Notes: generated by a model not told the origin, from the letters alone. A stretch of 64,000 nucleotides of DNA from Welwitschia mirabilis (GCA_051453625.1 JBOZIK010000001.1:144872000-144935999), one strand, 5' to 3'. Counted from the first letter of the stretch, positions 49,970 to 62,510 are shown. A program made the numbers and translations.

Positions 49970-50628
49970 CTAAGAGATCATATTCTTAAGAATGATGATA
50001 GGAGTATCAATAAAGTGACATGTTCCCACCAAATATAGAAGATAAGCACAATAATTTGAGATCTCATTATGATAACTAGAAAAAGGCAAAAAATCGTAGA
50101 TACAAACTAGATGAAGAAAATGATATTTAAGAATAAGATAAGAGGCAAAAAGGGTGGTTTTCCACCAAATGAGTTTTTCATAAAGCTCCCTGGTGACTTC
50201 TATCTTATCTTTCATGGAGTTACCTAAGGGTCATAACTTCTTATAATCTCCTCTAGGGATATTTATGAGAGAGGCTATCAGATATGGGGTAACTCTTATT
50301 ATTTTTTCCAAAACAACTATCAAAAGGGTAGAGAAATCTACATCATAAGAGGCATTACAATAAAACATGTAAGTAATAAAAAGGTATGTAAACCTAAAAA
50401 CCTCAAGGAAATAAAATAGATATAAATCATTAAGCAATCTTATCACATCCTAAGTTCCCCTGAAGCTACTGGTCTCTCCTGATAGATAGGTTTCTTTTCA
50501 AACTTCTTAGTAAACTTGTCCAAGGCTTCATCTGATATTCTTGAGTAGAAGTAGCCTAGATTCTTCCTTGCATCTTTTTGTTGTCTTACTCTTCTGGAAG
50601 GTCCTTTTGTTATAAAGACATGTGGCAC
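49970..50628 (-). pseudogene. Third ORF region of the SIRE-like element, broken
   Basis: Three minus-strand frames follow each other with little spacing: 50,628-50,443 (Lys/Arg-rich, GPSRRVRQQKDARKNLGYFY), 50,446-50,231 (aromatic and hydrophobic) and 50,215-49,970 (YHNEISNYCAYLLYLVGTCH). They look like one ancestral frame split by stops and a frameshift. The position between RNase H and polypurine tract is where SIRE elements carry an extra, sometimes env-like, ORF. The sequence also resembles the poorly defined plant-transposon proteins often found in plant genomes. I do not assign a function. Confidence 0.45.
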
Positions 50629-50794
50629 TTGTCGAAGACTGAGAGAAGTGAGAGAAAATAGACAAAATCTAAAAGATATAGGAAGACAAGTGGAAATGAG
50701 ATAGGTAGGATTTTAAAAGGTTTTATAAAGGGGATGAAATTGGTTGAATATAAGAAAAAAATCAATTTCATCCCCTTTCTTTTACTTTTAAACC

Positions 50795-51002
50795 TATAGG
50801 TCTAGTCGACTAGATTATGGTTCGATCAACCCATTCAGGCATGGCTCAATAAAAATTTTAGATTTGGTTGACCTAGATTGCAATCTAGTTGACTTGAATA
50901 ATTTCAATTTTGCCTAGCAAATGTTTATGTCACTAAGTTAAAATTTTGATCAACCTAACTTCTCCACATTTAGTTAACTAAATCATAAATCTGGTTAACT
51001 AC
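50795..51002 (+). repeat. Spacer with GTCGAC/GTTGAC-type motifs
   Basis: Motifs such as GTCTAGTCGACTAGA, GGTTCGATCAACCC and GGTTGACCTAG recur every 20-60 bp. They are the same type of motif as in the 66-bp LTR array at 48.8-49.06 kb, but without a strict period. Confidence 0.6.
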
Positions 51003-51087
51003 TCTACTTTCAATTGGAGAATGGAGAAACAACCCTTAATTCACAACAAAAACTCAAAAAATTATTAAAGTTTAGGGGTTGTGTAAA

Positions 51088-51416
51088 NNNNNNNNNNNNN
51101 NNNNNNNNNNNNNNNNNNNNNNNNNNNNNNNNNNNNNNNNNNNNNNNNNNNNNNNNNNNNNNNNNNNNNNNNNNNNNNNNNNNNNNNNNNNNNNNNNNNN
51201 NNNNNNNNNNNNNNNNNNNNNNNNNNNNNNNNNNNNNNNNNNNNNNNNNNNNNNNNNNNNNNNNNNNNNNNNNNNNNNNNNNNNNNNNNNNNNNNNNNNN
51301 NNNNNNNNNNNNNNNNNNNNNNNNNNNNNNNNNNNNNNNNNNNNNNNNNNNNNNNNNNNNNNNNNNNNNNNNNNNNNNNNNNNNNNNNNNNNNNNNNNNN
51401 NNNNNNNNNNNNNNNN
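51088..51416. other. Assembly gap (329 N)
   Basis: The gap lies within the SIRE-like element between the RNase H end and the third ORF spacer. The flanks do not match. Open frames drawn across it are artefacts of N. Confidence 0.9.
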
Positions 51417-52053
51417 AATTTTCATAGGAGTTTTGATTATCATCTTTGCTACTAGCTAGTCTGCATCACTAAAACTTACAAGTTCAAAAGAAGTTTTTGC
51501 AGGATACCATAACCCATAGTTACTTGTTCCTTTTATATAACTTATGATCCTTTTAACAGCTTAAAGGTGTGATTCCTTTAGTTTAATCTGATATCTTGCA
51601 TACACAGCAATACTAAACATTATTTCAGACCTACTAATAGTTAACTATAATAAGATCCCTATCATGCTCCTATAAAGTTTTTGGTCCACTGATTTACCAT
51701 AACCATCAAGACTAACTTTACATGAAGTTAATAGAGGAGTATCACTTGATTTTACATTTTCAAGCCTAAATCGCTTAATCAACTCCTTTGAGTATTTTGA
51801 TAGAGAGATAAAATATGTTCTTTTTTTATTTAATTTATAAACTAAGAAACATGCTTACCTCACAAAGCATACTCATCTTAAAGTGTTCTATCATAATATT
51901 AACAAACTCTTTTGAGAGATCCTATTTTGAGGATTTAAAAATTATATCAACAACATTGAGCTAAATGATGATAAAGTATTCTTTAAAATTCTTAACAAGG
52001 AGAGTTTTATCCACTACTCCATTGTTATAACCATTTTCTTTAAGAAATGTTAT

Positions 52054-52153
52054 NNNNNNNNNNNNNNNNNNNNNNNNNNNNNNNNNNNNNNNNNNNNNNN
52101 NNNNNNNNNNNNNNNNNNNNNNNNNNNNNNNNNNNNNNNNNNNNNNNNNNNNN
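52054..52153. other. Assembly gap (100 N) with near-identical flanks
   Basis: 43 bases at 52,011-52,053 recur at 52,154-52,196 with about three differences, inside RT. The alternatives are an overlap of two haplotypes or repeat copies, or a real short duplication. Confidence 0.75.
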
Positions 52154-53889
52154 CCACTACTCCACTGTTATAGCCATTTTCTTTAAGAAATGTTGTTAGT
52201 TTATTATACCATGCCTTCGGTGCCTGTTTTAAACTATAATGCCTTTTTAAATATATAGACATGATTTGGCTTATGTGGATCTATGACTTCTGGTGGTTTC
52301 TCCACATAAAATTCTTCATTGATGGTTCCATTTAAAAAGCAACTTTTCACATCCATTTTGAAAACCTTAAAGTTTTTGAAGATGCTATAGCAAAAAAAAT
52401 ATTCTAATATTATATATTATTGCAATAGGATAAAATGTGTCTCTTATATCTATTTCTTCAATCTAATTGTATCCTTGAGTCACTAATTTATCTTTTTTCT
52501 TAATCACATTATTTTGTTCATCACACTTATTCTTAAAGGTTTATTTTATTCTAATTATATCCAAATCCTTTGGTTTTCTACTAATTTCTAAACATTATTT
52601 CTTCTGAATTCTTGTAATTCTTCTTGCATTACCATTATTCATTCTTCATGATTTTCGGCCTTTTCATACTTCTTGGGTTTAATTTAAGAGACATAATAAA
52701 TATAGGCACAAAAATATTTAAGAGAGATTCTTGCATGTATTTTGAGCTTACATCACTAACAATTAATTTAAGAGGGTGATGTTTTAGTCCTTTAAACTTT
52801 TTGGAGGTAACTTCTTAGGTGGTTTCTTTTTCTTTTCCATTTAATATTTCCTTGACAGTAGAGATGGAGTAAGTTTTTCTTCATCACTCGAAGGTAGAGA
52901 TCTAATATTAAAGTCATTTATTTGTACATGTGTGGACCTAATAAGCTCAACTTCTAGTTGAATATCCTAGAAAATTTGCTTTATTAGCTTTATACTCAAA
53001 TTTTCTTAAATGTTCTCTATCTTTTAAAATAAAACATTTGCTTTCAAAGACCTTAAAATATAATACATTTGGCTTTCTTCCTTTCCAGAGCTCATAGGGG
53101 ATTTTATCCATACCAGGTCTTAGATAAAATCTATTCATAATGTAGCATGAAATACTTACTACTTCAGCCCAAAATGTTTTAGGTACTTCCTTATCATTTA
53201 GAATTACTCTTGCCATCTCTTGAAGGGTCCTATTTTTCCTTCCTATAATTCGATTTTGTTGTGGAGTCTTTAAGGGCCAAAAACTGATGTTCTATATCAT
53301 TTTCCACGCAATATTTCTCAAAAAGATTATTTTCAAATTCCCCTTCATGATCACCTTTAATTCATTTAGTAGTGTATCACTTCTTATTTTGGATGTTGTT
53401 ACAAGTTTTAATACAACTTTTGAAGGTTTCAGCCTTATTTCCTAAGAAAGCAATCTAAGTAAATCTAGAGAAGTCATCTACCAAAGGCAAAAAAAAATCA
53501 TTTTCTTGCTAGACTTTTGGTTTGGACAAGTTCCACTAAGTCCATGTAAATGAGTTCAAGTGGCATTCTTAAGGAAACTAAGTTTTTACTCTTATGGAAC
53601 GTTCTAACCTATTTTCCTTTTTGACACAGATCACATAACTCATATTTATCAATATTAATGTTAGGAATTTCTTTCACAATTTCATTTTTAATAATAGTTT
53701 TAATATGATTATAGTTTACTTATCCTAACCATTGGTGCCATAACTCTTCTTAGTTTAAATAAGAAAAATGACACATAGAAGAAGGTTGATCAATACTATA
53801 AACATTGTCTATTCTATTTGCTTTAAGAATAACTTCATTGTTTTATCATGTCTAACTTCACATTTTTTTACTATAAAAAATAACTTTAT

Positions 53890-54978
53890 AACCTTTATCA
53901 CAAATCTATCTAATATTAAGAAAATTATGTTTAAGACCATTCACATATAAAACTTCATTAGTTTTAGGCATATTACCTTCACCAATGCTTCTAATGCCTT
54001 TAATTNNNNNNNNNNNNNNNNNNNNNNNNNNNNNNNNNNNNNNNNNNNNNNNNNNNNNNNNNNNNNNNNNNNNNNNNNNNNNNNNNNNNNNNNNNNNNNN
54101 NNNNNATTACCTTCACCAATGCTTCTAATGCCTTTAATTTTATCTTTTCCATTATCATCAAAGGTTACTTCTCCTTTATCAAGATCACCTAAATGTTGAA
54201 ATCTTGATTTATCACCTGTCATGTGCCAAGAACAACCACTATCTAAGTACCAATAAGTTTCATTTAATACCTTAAATGTTGTTTGGATCAATAAGATTTT
54301 TAAGTTATCAGCCCTTACCTGCTTAGTCCTTTTGGATTATTGTGGTATATAATTCTTTTGAATAAATTTAAATGAAAAGGTACTAGCAAGACTTTAAAAT
54401 AACATTATCTTTAACCTTTATCACAAATCTATCTAATATTAAGAAAATTATGTTTAAGACCATTCACATATAAAACTTTATTAGTTTTAGGCATATTACC
54501 TTCACCAATGCTTCTAATGCCTTTAATTTTATCTTTTCCATTATCATCAAAGGTTACTTCTCCTTTATCAANNNNNNNNNNNNNNNNNNNNNNNNNNNNN
54601 NNNNNNNNNNNNNNNNNNNNNNNNNNNNNNNNNNNNNNNNNNNNNNNNNNNNNNNNNNNNNNNNNNNNNNNATTACCTTCACCAATGCTTCTAATGCCTT
54701 TAATTTTATCTTTTCCATTATCATCAAAGGTTACTTCTCCTTTATCAAAATCACCTAAATGTTAAAATCTTGATTTATCACCTGTCATGTGCCAAGAACA
54801 GCCACTATCCAAGTACCAATAAGTTTCATTTAATACCTTAAATGTTGTTTGGATCAATAAGATTTTCAAGTTATCAGCCCTTACCTGCTTAGTCCTTTTG
54901 GATTATTGTGGTATATAATTCTTTGGAATAAATTTAAATGGAAAGGTACTAGTAAGACTTTAAAATAACATTATCTTT
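53890..54978 (-). repeat. Tandem duplication of the protease region (~388 bp per unit once overlaps are removed)
   Basis: Units 53,890-54,412 and 54,413-54,978 are nearly identical. Each contains one 100-N gap (54,006-54,105 and 54,572-54,671), and each gap is flanked by the same sequence on both sides (34 bp and 77 bp). Removing N and the repeated overlap leaves about 389 and 389 bp. The second unit shows a few substitutions. Genuine recent duplication and assembly of two alleles in a row are both possible. Confidence 0.8.
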
Positions 54979-55531
54979 CTAAATTTGCAAAATAATTTTA
55001 AATATCTTAACTTTATACAAAAATGACAAATAATCTTTGAAATAATTATTTTGTGATGTTACTTTGTTCAAATGATTTGGTGGTTTTAGATAGGTGAAGC
55101 TAATACCTTTCTTGTCATGGATTTATTTTCATATTCTAAACATCTGTTTCAATTTACTAGAACTATTATAAAATTTATTAATAAAATGAAACAAGATTTT
55201 TACCTCTTGAATTAGATCGGTGTTTTTTATTTAAACCATTCTGTATTTACCCTTCAACTCTTTCTTTTCCTTATTTAGAACCTTCACTATTTTGTTTATC
55301 TCATTGATCCAATTTGCCAACTTTTCACACTTTGGGTTGAGTTCTTAGTAAGTGTTTTCTAACTTTTCTTGACCTTCTTCAATAAGGTATAAGTCATTTA
55401 GTTTAGTTGAGTACAACATGTTTTTAAAGGAAGGAACTATTTCCCTAAAAGAAAGTCTCCTATGTCCATTTGATTCTTGAGTTGAGCTATTGTCTTCTTC
55501 TTCATCTACATTATCTTAAGTGGTACTGAAT

Positions 55532-58500
55532 CACTACTAGAAATATAGTCTTTTAAGGCATTTATTTTAATAATCTCCTTAAATATATAGCTAATGAAAT
55601 ACTTTTAAGGTGTTTTTCTAAACAAATTCCTTTAAAGCTCTTCCACATGATTTTTTAAAGCATCTATTAAAATAAATGCCTTAAAATAGTTATGTTTTTA
55701 AGGTGTTTAGGGGGGGGAAAAACTTAAAAGATAGTTTAAAAATAACTTTCTTTTTTTAAAAAAATTCATTTCTTTTACTACCCAGATTTTCACTTCACAG
55801 ATTTTAAAGGAACCCAAAGGATAGATTTCAAAATGCAGTTTCTTTAGAAAAGTAGGCTTTCTTCTTAAAGACCAAAGGATGCTAAAATTTGAGAAGTTTG
55901 ACAAATTTTGATTGTCTTGTGATGCAACACCAAGATAGAATTGTTTTAGGTATGAGAGCAATTGGATTTGATTAATTAATATTGGCATTTGCAGGCTTTA
56001 TAATTAACTTGAGTTACCCTACCTTACCTGTAAGTTTGCTTCACTCAAAGCTTTATTTAATTTCTTCCTTTGTTGTCAAAAAGGAGTTCATCTACAAATC
56101 TCTTCCTTAAAGCTTTATTTATTTTCCTTCTTTGTTCTTAGAAATGATTTCATTTATGATTTTGTTGTAGCTATTCTAGTTTGCTTTGTTTTGGTTAATA
56201 TTTGTAGAGCTAGATTATACCGTCTTTGTTGTAGATATATGTGAAGAGAATTCATAAAGGAAGTCATGGAAGTGACTTAGAAGTGTTTAATATAAAAGGC
56301 AGATTCAATTTAGTGAAGTATCGTAGAAGATCTTCTATGGCTTATATGAAAGTTTTTAATTTATGATAGATTATTAAAGTTTTTCCTTGTTTATTATATA
56401 GCTGGTTTGAATCATTTACAAAGGTTTTTCTTTTGAGCTTTAACTCCATTTATTATCAACGTTTTTTTCTTGCTTATTCACTTGGTTCCTTGGATGTTTC
56501 CATTTCTATGATCTTATTTGTAGGTCATCAACTGAAATAACCAAGCTTGAGGAGGTCATTTTTAGATTTATTGTCTTACCTCTTAAATGGTTGCATTGAA
56601 AGGAGGGTTTTCAATGTTGATAGAAATTCAACACATAAACTAGAAAGTTAAGAAGAAATACTCCTATTTTTGGAGAGGACCTCTCAAATACTTATTAAAT
56701 AATATACGAATGGTATTGGGAAGAAGAGCAAAAAAAAGGTAAGCTTTCCATCTTTTCCCACATCATCTTCTTGCAACAATCAAATCCTCATGCAAAGATG
56801 TAGGTTACAATAAGACAGAAGCAAAAATTAATGGAACCTTTAGCATTCAAGAGGTAGATGAGCTTTGTTTTAAGCTATGTTGAGTTATAGATGGAGGACT
56901 TCACAATGCTACAAGAATGCTACAAGATTCATCAAAATCAGTTGCTAATTCATGAACCTCCTAGAGGCATCTACTCACTACTTTTTAGGTTATCTTCTCT
57001 ATTTGCATATGTTTATTACCATTTTTTCCTTGTCTTTCATTTCTTTTCTTATCTTCCACTTTAATTAACACATTTTAAAGGGTTTAGATTAGGTTTATCT
57101 ATCATTTTTTAACTCTAAATGTAACCACAACATTTTTTTAAAAAATGATGGATTGAGTTCCATCTTTGCTTCTCGAATTCTTGGAGATGCTGAACATATT
57201 TTATTTGTTTCACTTGAGTTCCCTCAAAGAAGAAATTTAAATTGTTTCATTTCAGCTTAAAGTTTTGGATATAAGGAACATATTTGCTTTCTTTTACTTG
57301 AGTTCCTTGAAGAGAACATTTACATTATTTCATTTCAGCTTAGAGTTTTGGACATAAGTTACTATTTTTATGGTTTTAAGTTTTTTTGATTTATCCTTTT
57401 TTCCTCCAAATATCTTGCAATGGAGGGAGAGAACGTTAAGGAACTAACGTCATAGCTGAATAAAGTGGATAGGAAATGGATTTAATAATGATGAACTTAT
57501 AAAAAAGGATTTTGGTTTTTGGTTTTACACTTAATTTTGGCTTTGTTCAAAAATTGGATTAGTTATTGAACAAATTGCAACTCTTATTGTAAGTTTTAAA
57601 TTCTTGACAAAGTCCATTCTAAGAGTATTCAATGACAGAAGGCAAACACTATATTTTAATGCGACTTTAACAGCACAAGGTTTAATTTTAAACCTTGGTT
57701 TTCATTGTGTGTATGAAAATTAAGTGATTTTCAATTGTTGGCTTTGTAGAACTTATGTCCATGCAATCTTAGCATGCAGTTTCAAATCCTTAGCATGCAA
57801 TTTTTATTAGGTGATTTTCAAGTCTCTGTAATTACCAATTGCTAGAACTGTTACTAGCTAGGCCTCTTGTCTACCAGCTTTGACTGCCATCCTACCTTCT
57901 TTAAGGTACTTTCTAAAAGAATCAAGTGCTAAACATATATCATTTGAATTATTTGGGTCAAAAGTATTGTGCTTTACAATGCTTGCATTAAGATTCTCAT
58001 ATGTTATAATAAGTAGAGGTATCTTCACACTAGACTTGACGCTTTTAATTACAATGTTTAGCCTGGCTTACTCAGAGTCCTAAGAAGAAGCATTGAATGT
58101 TAAGTATATAATCCCATTTGCTACCCAACACTTTCATTTCCTCAAAAGAAGCCTCAGCCTAGAATTTTCAGCTTCCACTTTGTAGATAGATAATCTTGCT
58201 AATTTTTCCATGGAATCCTCAACTAGAGAAATATCATTTTAACCAATGCAATAGGGAGGCTGTCATTCCCATATTCCTTTCACTCATCGCCTTTTCAATG
58301 CTAGTGATTAGACTTTTTAATGCTATGATATCATATTTATACATTTATACATCTCAACAAAACAAATAATTGATGTTATTTATGATGGTTTGGTATTCAA
58401 TTTCATATAAATTAAGTGCTAGAGCTATGCCACAATTAGATTACTCATTGTTCCATCATGGACACATTTTTGCATAATTTCCACTAATTATATGGTAGAG

Positions 58501-58970
58501 AGATTTTGATGGACTATCATATTATGTTACCTTGGAACTTTATCAAATAGTAATTAAGTATGAAATATTATGACCAATTTTCCTTAACAAAAGCAACTAT
58601 TTAACATCATAAAAATTTCAACATAAAGATCGACTTGGAGAATTGCCTTCTATGTCTTCAACTTACACAAACCATAGAAAGTGCAAGATCTCAAAGAGTA
58701 TATGCATTATGGTAATACATCTAAAGAAATCTATTGAAACTGCTACAAAGATTTTGTGCAGTTTCATGTCATATGATAGTTGTTTTTGCCAGGAATTGCT
58801 TCTTGTTTGGCATTCACCCTCAAAAATTTTAACAAAACATTAAAAAAGAAAAATAAGGATAAATTGCAATCCCAACCTTATGTGATGTTCATAAACAGTT
58901 AAAATATCTTATGAAGTTATTCCAATTCATGACCAGACAGAAAAAGAAAAAAAAGTCCATCAGATTTATT
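55532..58970 (+). mobile_element. CACTA-type DNA transposon, copy A
   Basis: The left terminus is CACTACTAGAAATATAG at 55,532, which fits the CACTA (En/Spm) inverted-repeat start. It is followed within 180 bp by subterminal repeats in both orientations (TTTTAAGGCATTTA, TTTTAAGGTGTTT, AAATGCCTTAAAA). It interrupts the SIRE gag. No TNP2-like transposase could be read, so it looks non-autonomous. The right terminus is not visible and may be in the 100-N gap at 59,010-59,109. The interior matches copy B at 59,190-62,510 throughout. A minus-strand coding-like segment lies at about 58,070-57,857. Confidence 0.7.
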
Positions 58971-59009
58971 ATTCAGTATAATTGTAAGAACAAACTATTG
59001 AGACAATAA

Positions 59010-59109
59010 NNNNNNNNNNNNNNNNNNNNNNNNNNNNNNNNNNNNNNNNNNNNNNNNNNNNNNNNNNNNNNNNNNNNNNNNNNNNNNNNNNNNNNNNNNN
59101 NNNNNNNNN
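59010..59109. other. Assembly gap (100 N)
   Basis: Between CACTA-like copies A and B; flanks differ. About 80 bp of unassigned sequence follows before copy B. Confidence 0.9.
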
Positions 59110-59189
59110 ATTGAAGACACATTGAAAAAAGGTCAAGAGGCACCCAAAAAGGATGAAAACAAACCTGATATAGTGCCTTTTTTAGAATT

Positions 59190-62100
59190 TACTATTAGAA
59201 ATATAGGCTTTTAAGGTGTTTATTTTAATAAATTCCTTAAACATATAGCTAAAAGGCATTTTTCTAAACAAACGCCTTAATAGCTCTTCCACATGAGTTT
59301 TTAAAGCATCTATTAAAATAATGGTTTAAAAATTTACATTTTTAAGGCATTTAGGGAATAAAGCCTTAAAAGATAATTAAAACTTAACTTTAATTTTTGA
59401 AAAAAATTCATTTCTTTCACTACCCAGATTTTCACTTCATGGGTTTTAAAGGAACCCAAAGGATAGATTTCAAAATGCAGTTTCTCCAAAAAAGTAAGGC
59501 TTCTTCTTAAAGATCAAAGGATGCTAAAATTTGAAAATTTTGAGCAAGTTTTGATTGTCTTGTGATGTGACAGTGATCTAGAATTGTTTTAGGTATGAGA
59601 GCAACTAGATTCGGCTAATTAATATTGGCGTTTGTAGGCTTCACAAGTAACTTAAGTTACCCTACCTCACCTATAAGTTTGCTTCCTTTAAATCTTTATT
59701 TAATTTCTTCTTTTGTTATTGGAAATGATTTCATCTATAAATCGGTTCCTTAAATCTTTATTTAATTCTTGAATTTTGTTAGCTATTTTGGTTTGCTTTT
59801 CTTTGGTAAATATTTGTAGAGATAGATTCTATCACCTTTTTTATAAATATATGTGAAGAGCATTTACAAAAAAAACATGGAAGTAACTTAGAATTATTTA
59901 ATACAGAAGGTAGATTCAATTTAGCAAAGTATCTTAGAAGATCTTCTGTGGTTTATATGAAAGTTTTTACTTTATAAGTGATTATCAAAGTTTTCCCTCA
60001 TTTACTATATAGCTAGTTTGAATCGTTTATAAAGGTTTGTGTTTGAGCTCCAATTCCATTTATTATCAAATTTTTCTCTTGCTTGCTCACTTAGTTTCTA
60101 TGTGTTTTCATTTCTATCATCTTATTTGTAGGTCATCAACCGAAATCAACAAGCTTAAGGAGGTCATTTTTAGATTTACTGTGTTTCACCTCTTAAATAA
60201 TTACATTAAAAGAAGGATTTTCAATGTTGATAGAAATTCAACACACAAACCAAAAAGATAAAAAGAAATGCTCCCATTTATAGAGAGGACCTCTCAAACA
60301 CTTATCAGATGCTATATAAATGGTGTTGGAAAGAAGAGCAAAAAAAATGTAAGGTTTCCATCTTCTCCCATATCATCTTCTTATAACAATCAAACCCTCA
60401 TGCAAAGATGTAAGTCTCAATGAGATAGAAGCAAAAATTAATGGAATCTTTAGCATTCAAGAGGTAGATGAGCTTTGTTTTAGGCTATCTTGAGCTATAG
60501 ATGGAGGACTTTATAGTGCTACAAGAACACTACAAGCTTTATCAAAATTAGTTACTAGTTCTTGAACCTCCCAGAGGCATCTACTGACTAGTTTTCAGGT
60601 TGTCTTCTCTATTTGTGTATGTTTATTACCATTTCTTTTCTTGTATTTTATTTTTTTTCTTATCTTCCACTTTAATAGACACATTTTAAAGGGTTTAGAT
60701 TAGGTCTGTCTACCATTTATTTACTCTAAATGTAACCACAATGTTTTTTAAAGAAATGATGAATTGAGTTCCATAATTGCCTATCGAATTCTTGAAGATG
60801 TTGAACATATTTTATTCCTTTCACTTAAGTTCCCTTAAAGAAGAAATTTAAATTGTTTCATTTCAGCTTGAATTTTTGGATATAAGGAACATATTTTATT
60901 TCTTTCACTTGAGTTCCTTGAAGGAGACATTTAAATTATTTCATTTTAGCTTGGAGTTTTGGATGTAAGTTACTATGTTTATGGTTCTAGGTTTTTTTTT
61001 TAATTTATCCTTTTTTTCTCCAAATATCTTGTAATGAATGGAGAGAAAGTTAAGGAAGTAAGATCATAGTTGAATAAAGTGGATAAGAAATGGCTTTAAT
61101 ATAACTTATAAAAAGGGGTCTGGGTTTTTTGTTTTACTCTTAGTTTTAGCTTTGTTCAAAAAGAAGATTAGTTATTGAATAAATTGCAATGCATATCATA
61201 AGTTTTAAATTCTTAACAAAGTCCATTATGAGAGTATTCAATGACAGAAGGAAAACACTATACTTTAATACTACTTTAACATCACAAGCTTCAATTTTAA
61301 ACCTTGATTTTCAATGTGTGTATGAAAATTGAGTGATTTTCAATTGTTGGCTTCACAGAACTTACATCCATGCAATATTAGCATGCAATTTTAAACCCTT
61401 AGCATGCAATTTTTATTGGGTGATTTTCAAGTCTCCATAACCACTAGTTGCTAGAATTATTACTAGCTAGGGCTCTTGTCCACCAACTTTGACTTCCACC
61501 CTATCTGCTTTAGGGAACCTTATAGAAGCATCAAGTGCTAAACATATATCCTCTAAAATATTTGGGCCAAAAGTATTGTGCTTTACAATACTTGAATTAA
61601 TATTCTCATATGTTATAATAAGTAGCGGTATCTTCACACCATACTTGATGCTTTCAATTAGAATGTTTACCCTAACTTACTCAAAGTTCCAAGAAGAAGC
61701 ATTAAATGTTAAGTATATAATCCCATTTACTACCTAACACTTCCATTTCCTTAAAAGAAGCTCCAGCCTAGAATTTTTACCTTCCACTTTCTAGATGAAT
61801 AATCTTGCTAATTTTTCCATGGAATCCTCAACTAAAGAAATATCATTTTAACCAATGCAACAGAAAGGTTGTCATTCCCATCTGCCTATCACTCATCACC
61901 TTTTCAATGCTAGTGGTTAGACTTTTCAATGCTATAATATCATATTTATACATTTATACATCTCAAAAAAATAAATAATTAATGTTATTTATAATGGTTT
62001 GGTATTAAATTTCATTTAAATTAAGTTCTAGAGTTGTGCCACAATTAGATTACTCAATGTTTCATCATGGACACATTTTTGCATAAATTTCATTAATTAT

Positions 62101-62510
62101 ATGATAGAAATATTTTAATGGACTATCATGTTATGTTACTTTGCCACTTTATCAAATAGTAATTAAGTATGAAATATTATAACCAATTTTCCTTAACAGA
62201 AGTATTTAACATCATAAAAATTTCACCATAAAGATTTACTTGGAGAATTACCTTCTGTGTTTTCAACTTAAACAAACCATACAAAGTATAATATCTCAAA
62301 GAGTATATGCATTATGGTAATAAATCTGAACAAATCTATTGAAACTACTACAAAGGTGTTATGTAGTTTCATGTCACAGGCTAGTTGTTTTCACCAAGAA
62401 TTGCCTATTATTTGGCATTCACCCTGAAAAGTTTTAAAAAGTAAAAACATTGAAAAAGGAAAACAAGGGATAAATTACAATCCCAACTTAATGTGATTCA
62501 CATAAATAGT
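59190..62510 (+). mobile_element. CACTA-type DNA transposon, copy B
   Basis: The left terminus TACTATTAGAAATATAGG at 59,190 is the CACTACTAG end with C-to-T changes at positions 1 and 6. Subterminal repeats and the whole interior follow copy A in order: the TTTCACTACCCAGATTTTCACTTCA block, the GTAGGTCATCAAC block, the GTCCATTATGAGAGTATTCAATGACAG block, and the minus-strand coding-like segment at about 61,675-61,465. It is in the same orientation as copy A. No transposase is readable. The right end is not defined; similarity to copy A fades near 62,510. Confidence 0.65.

Larger units (their letters stand above)
51417..55531 (-). mobile_element. SIRE/Maximus-like Ty1/copia polyprotein region, decayed
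   Basis: Minus-strand order: gag C-terminal region 55,531-54,980 (acidic, then coiled-coil-like: LIEEGQEKLENTY, KIVKVLNKEKKELKGKY). Protease near 54,250, and again near 54,830, reads YWYLDSGCSWHMTGDKSRF, with the catalytic DSG intact at 54,250. Integrase at 53,700-52,950 includes VPKTFWAEVVSISCYIMNR and PYELWKGRKPNV. RT at about 52,640-51,780 includes HYSLKQAPKAWYNKL. The RNase H side, to 51,420, includes DQKLYRSMIG and YIKGTSNYGLWYP. Frameshifts and stops occur throughout. The element's 3' LTR is at 47.9-49.2 kb. The 5' LTR is not in view because gag is cut by a CACTA terminus at 55,532. Assignment to SIRE rests on the protease and RT wording and the LTR size. Confidence 0.88.

Noticed and set aside
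51014-51459. Overlapping ORFs on both strands across 51,088-51,416
   Set aside because: They are open only because N cannot encode stops.
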